Under the pieces are notes generated by a model. The model saw only the letters and a program-made list of their open reading frames with translations, was not told where the DNA came from and searched no databases. The translations under genes and the position numbers were made by a program. Below are positions 5,274 to 6,925 of a stretch of 6,925 bases of DNA, piece after piece. Each line of letters opens with the position of its first letter. The first letter of the stretch is position 1. Source of the stretch: Gemmatimonadota bacterium (GTDB lineage: Bacteria; Gemmatimonadota; Gemmatimonadetes; Gemmatimonadales; Gemmatimonadaceae); assembly GCA_947475795.1 (NCBI GenBank), contig CANJOX010000166.1, positions 1 through 6,925 on the forward strand, given 5' to 3'.

Positions 5274-6925
5274 ATGACGACTTCATCCGACAAGCCGGGC
5301 GTCAGCCGCCGCGACTTCCTGCGTGTCACCGCGCTCGCCGGCGGCGGCATCCTGCTCGCCAGCTACGCCGAGCCTCTCGAAGCACTCGAGCGCGCCGGCC
5401 TTGGCGGCGGCCTCCCGCCGCTGGCCGACCCGATGCTGAGCGCCTTCGTCCGCATCACCCCCGACGGCATCGTCACCATCACCGCGAAGAACCCGGAAAT
5501 CGGCCAGGGCATCAAGACGATGCTCCCCATGCTGATCGCCGAAGAACTCGACGTGGACTGGGCGAACGTGCGCGTGGAGCAGGCCGACTTCGACCCCACC
5601 AAGTATCAGGCGCAGGTCGCCGGTGGCAGCACCGCAACGCCCACCAACTGGCTGCCACAGCGCCGTGTCGGTGCCGCCGCCCGCGCCATGCTGGTGTCGG
5701 CCGCTGCGGCCAAGTGGAACGTGCCCGCCGCCGAACTGGACACCGCCAAGGGCGTGGTGCACCACCGCGCGTCCAAGCGCTCGGCCACCTACGGCTCGCT
5801 GGCCAGTGCCGCCGTGTCGGTGACGCCGCCCGATCTCGCCACGGTGCCGCTCAAGGATCCGAAGAACTTCACCATCATCGGCACCCGCATCAAGACCGTC
5901 GGGCTGCGCGAGATCGTGATGGGCAAGCCGATGTTCGGCATCGACGTCACGGTGCCCGACATGCACTACGCCACGTTCGTGAAGAGCCCCGTGTTTGCCG
6001 CCAAGGTGGCCAGCGCGAACCTCGACGTGGTCAAGGCGATGCCGGGCGTCACGCACGCGTTCGTGGTTGAGGGGACGACCAATCTGCAGGGACTCATGCC
6101 CGGCGTCGCGATCGTCGGCAAGAACTGGTGGATGGTGCAGCAGGCGCGCAAGAAGCTGGTGGTGCAGTGGGCCGCCCATCCCACGTCGGAGCAGTCGAGC
6201 GCGGGCTTCGCGGCGAAGGCGGCCGAATTCTTTGCCGGCGCGCCGCAGCGCACGATCCGTCACGACGGCGATTTCGAGGCGGCCATCAAGGGTGCGGCGA
6301 AGGTGGTGAAGGCGGAGTACAGCTATCCGTTCATCTCGCACGCCACGCTCGAGCCGCAGAACTGCACGGCGCACGTCACGGCCGACAAGTGCGAACTGTG
6401 GACGACGTCGCAGACGCCGCAGGGCGGCCGGGCGCTGGTGGCCACGACGCTGGGGCTCAAGGAAGAACAGGTCACGATGCACATGGTGCGGGCCGGCGGC
6501 GGCTTCGGTCGTCGCTTGTACAACGATCCGCTGGTGGAAGCGGCGTGGATCGCGCGCGAAGCCAAGGTGCCGGTGAAGCTGCTCTGGACGCGTGAAGACG
6601 ATCTGCAGCACGACATGTTCCGCCCGGGCGGATTCCACCAGTTCACCGGCGGCCTCGACGCCAACGGCAAGTTGGTGGCGTTCCGGAATCACTGCGCCAC
6701 GTTCGGCGAAGGGGAGAAGTTCGCGCCCAGCGCCGATATCGGCCCCACGGAGTACCCGGCGCGGTTCGTGCCGAACCTCCGGATGGACGTGTCGGTGATG
6801 CCGTTGGGCGTCCCCACCGGTGCGCTGCGTGCGCCGCGATCGAATGCGCTGTCGTTTGCGTTCCAGGGCTTCATCGACGAGTGCGCGGTGGCGGCCGGCA
6901 AGGATCCGCTGCAGTTCCGCATCGA
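5274..6925 (+). CDS. Molybdopterin-binding (catalytic) subunit of a xanthine dehydrogenase-family hydroxylase, Tat-exported; 3' end outside window
   Basis: The frame is open from ATG 5274 to the window end, giving 550 residues of a family usually around 700-760. Residues 11-17 (SRRDFLR) followed by VTALAGGGILLASYA form a twin-arginine signal, so the folded cofactor-loaded enzyme is probably exported to the periplasm. Family landmarks follow: FVRITPDGIVTITAKNPEIGQG near 61-82 with the MLPMLIAEELDVDW helix, VAGGSTAT, the VGLREIVMGKPMFGIDV hammerhead-domain entry, YPFISHATLEPQNCTAH, and GGGFGRR at 408-414, the cofactor-binding glycine loop. GALRAPRSN (516-524) leads into the FQGFIDEC helix. This is the IorB/aldehyde oxidoreductase large-subunit layout. 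The catalytic Glu lies beyond the window and cannot be checked. It pairs with the [2Fe-2S] subunit just upstream. Likely reaction: hydroxylation of an aldehyde or N-heterocycle using water; the substrate is not readable from sequence. Confidence 0.93.
   Translation, partial: MTTSSDKPGVSRRDFLRVTALAGGGILLASYAEPLEALERAGLGGGLPPLADPMLSAFVRITPDGIVTITAKNPEIGQGIKTMLPMLIAEELDVDWANVRVEQADFDPTKYQAQVAGGSTATPTNWLPQRRVGAAARAMLVSAAAAKWNVPAAELDTAKGVVHHRASKRSATYGSLASAAVSVTPPDLATVPLKDPKNFTIIGTRIKTVGLREIVMGKPMFGIDVTVPDMHYATFVKSPVFAAKVASANLDVVKAMPGVTHAFVVEGTTNLQGLMPGVAIVGKNWWMVQQARKKLVVQWAAHPTSEQSSAGFAAKAAEFFAGAPQRTIRHDGDFEAAIKGAAKVVKAEYSYPFISHATLEPQNCTAHVTADKCELWTTSQTPQGGRALVATTLGLKEEQVTMHMVRAGGGFGRRLYNDPLVEAAWIAREAKVPVKLLWTREDDLQHDMFRPGGFHQFTGGLDANGKLVAFRNHCATFGEGEKFAPSADIGPTEYPARFVPNLRMDVSVMPLGVPTGALRAPRSNALSFAFQGFIDECAVAAGKDPLQFRI

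Noticed and set aside
5283..6692. 469-residue open frame on the minus strand opposite the molybdopterin subunit
   Set aside because: It is fully antisense to a clearly recognised enzyme and rich in Arg/His/Gly low-information sequence; no ribosome site or motif supports it.

Overview
The window is high-GC chromosomal DNA with dense, mostly SD-poor genes. The Ser/Thr kinase and the WWWF/acidic-tail small protein have the look of Gemmatimonadota (Gemmatimonas-like). That assignment rests on protein style, not on a marker gene, so treat it as moderate. No rRNA, tRNA, CRISPR array, IS element or attachment site was seen.

Layout, left to right. Positions 1-168 hold the last 55 codons of a protein that looks like an outer-membrane beta-barrel. 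Fifteen bases later comes a 528-residue secreted protein (184-1770). It has an unrecognised His-bearing helical N-terminal region, a His/Met-rich hinge encoded by a perfect-register hexanucleotide repeat, and a C-terminal SnoaL/NTF2-like domain. Positions 1771-1939 carry two hairpins and an AT-rich island that probably separate this unit from a small conserved hypothetical protein with a very acidic tail (1940-2341). A strong hairpin plus T-run (2387-2424) ends that gene. The same hairpin contains the stop codon and last codons of the convergent minus-strand gene, a luciferase-like flavin-dependent monooxygenase (2401-3447).

A 141-base divergent intergenic region leads to a plus-strand Hanks-type Ser/Thr kinase (3589-4617) with a full set of catalytic motifs. 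It ends in a single C-terminal membrane helix and has no sensor domain. After 127 bases an operon begins for a two-subunit molybdenum hydroxylase of the isoquinoline 1-oxidoreductase / aldehyde oxidoreductase type. It consists of a 2x[2Fe-2S] subunit (4745-5263) and, 10 bases on, the molybdopterin-binding subunit with a Tat signal (5274 to beyond the window end).

Working together: the iron-sulfur and molybdopterin subunits should form one periplasmic enzyme, in which the Tat signal on the large subunit would carry both folded subunits across the membrane. The barrel and the His/Met-rich secreted protein may be co-transcribed and both act in the envelope. The kinase, the monooxygenase and the acidic-tail protein show no clear functional link to these units. 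No clearly new multi-gene system is evident. The most unusual items are the His/Met-rich secreted fusion protein and the terminator that doubles as coding sequence.
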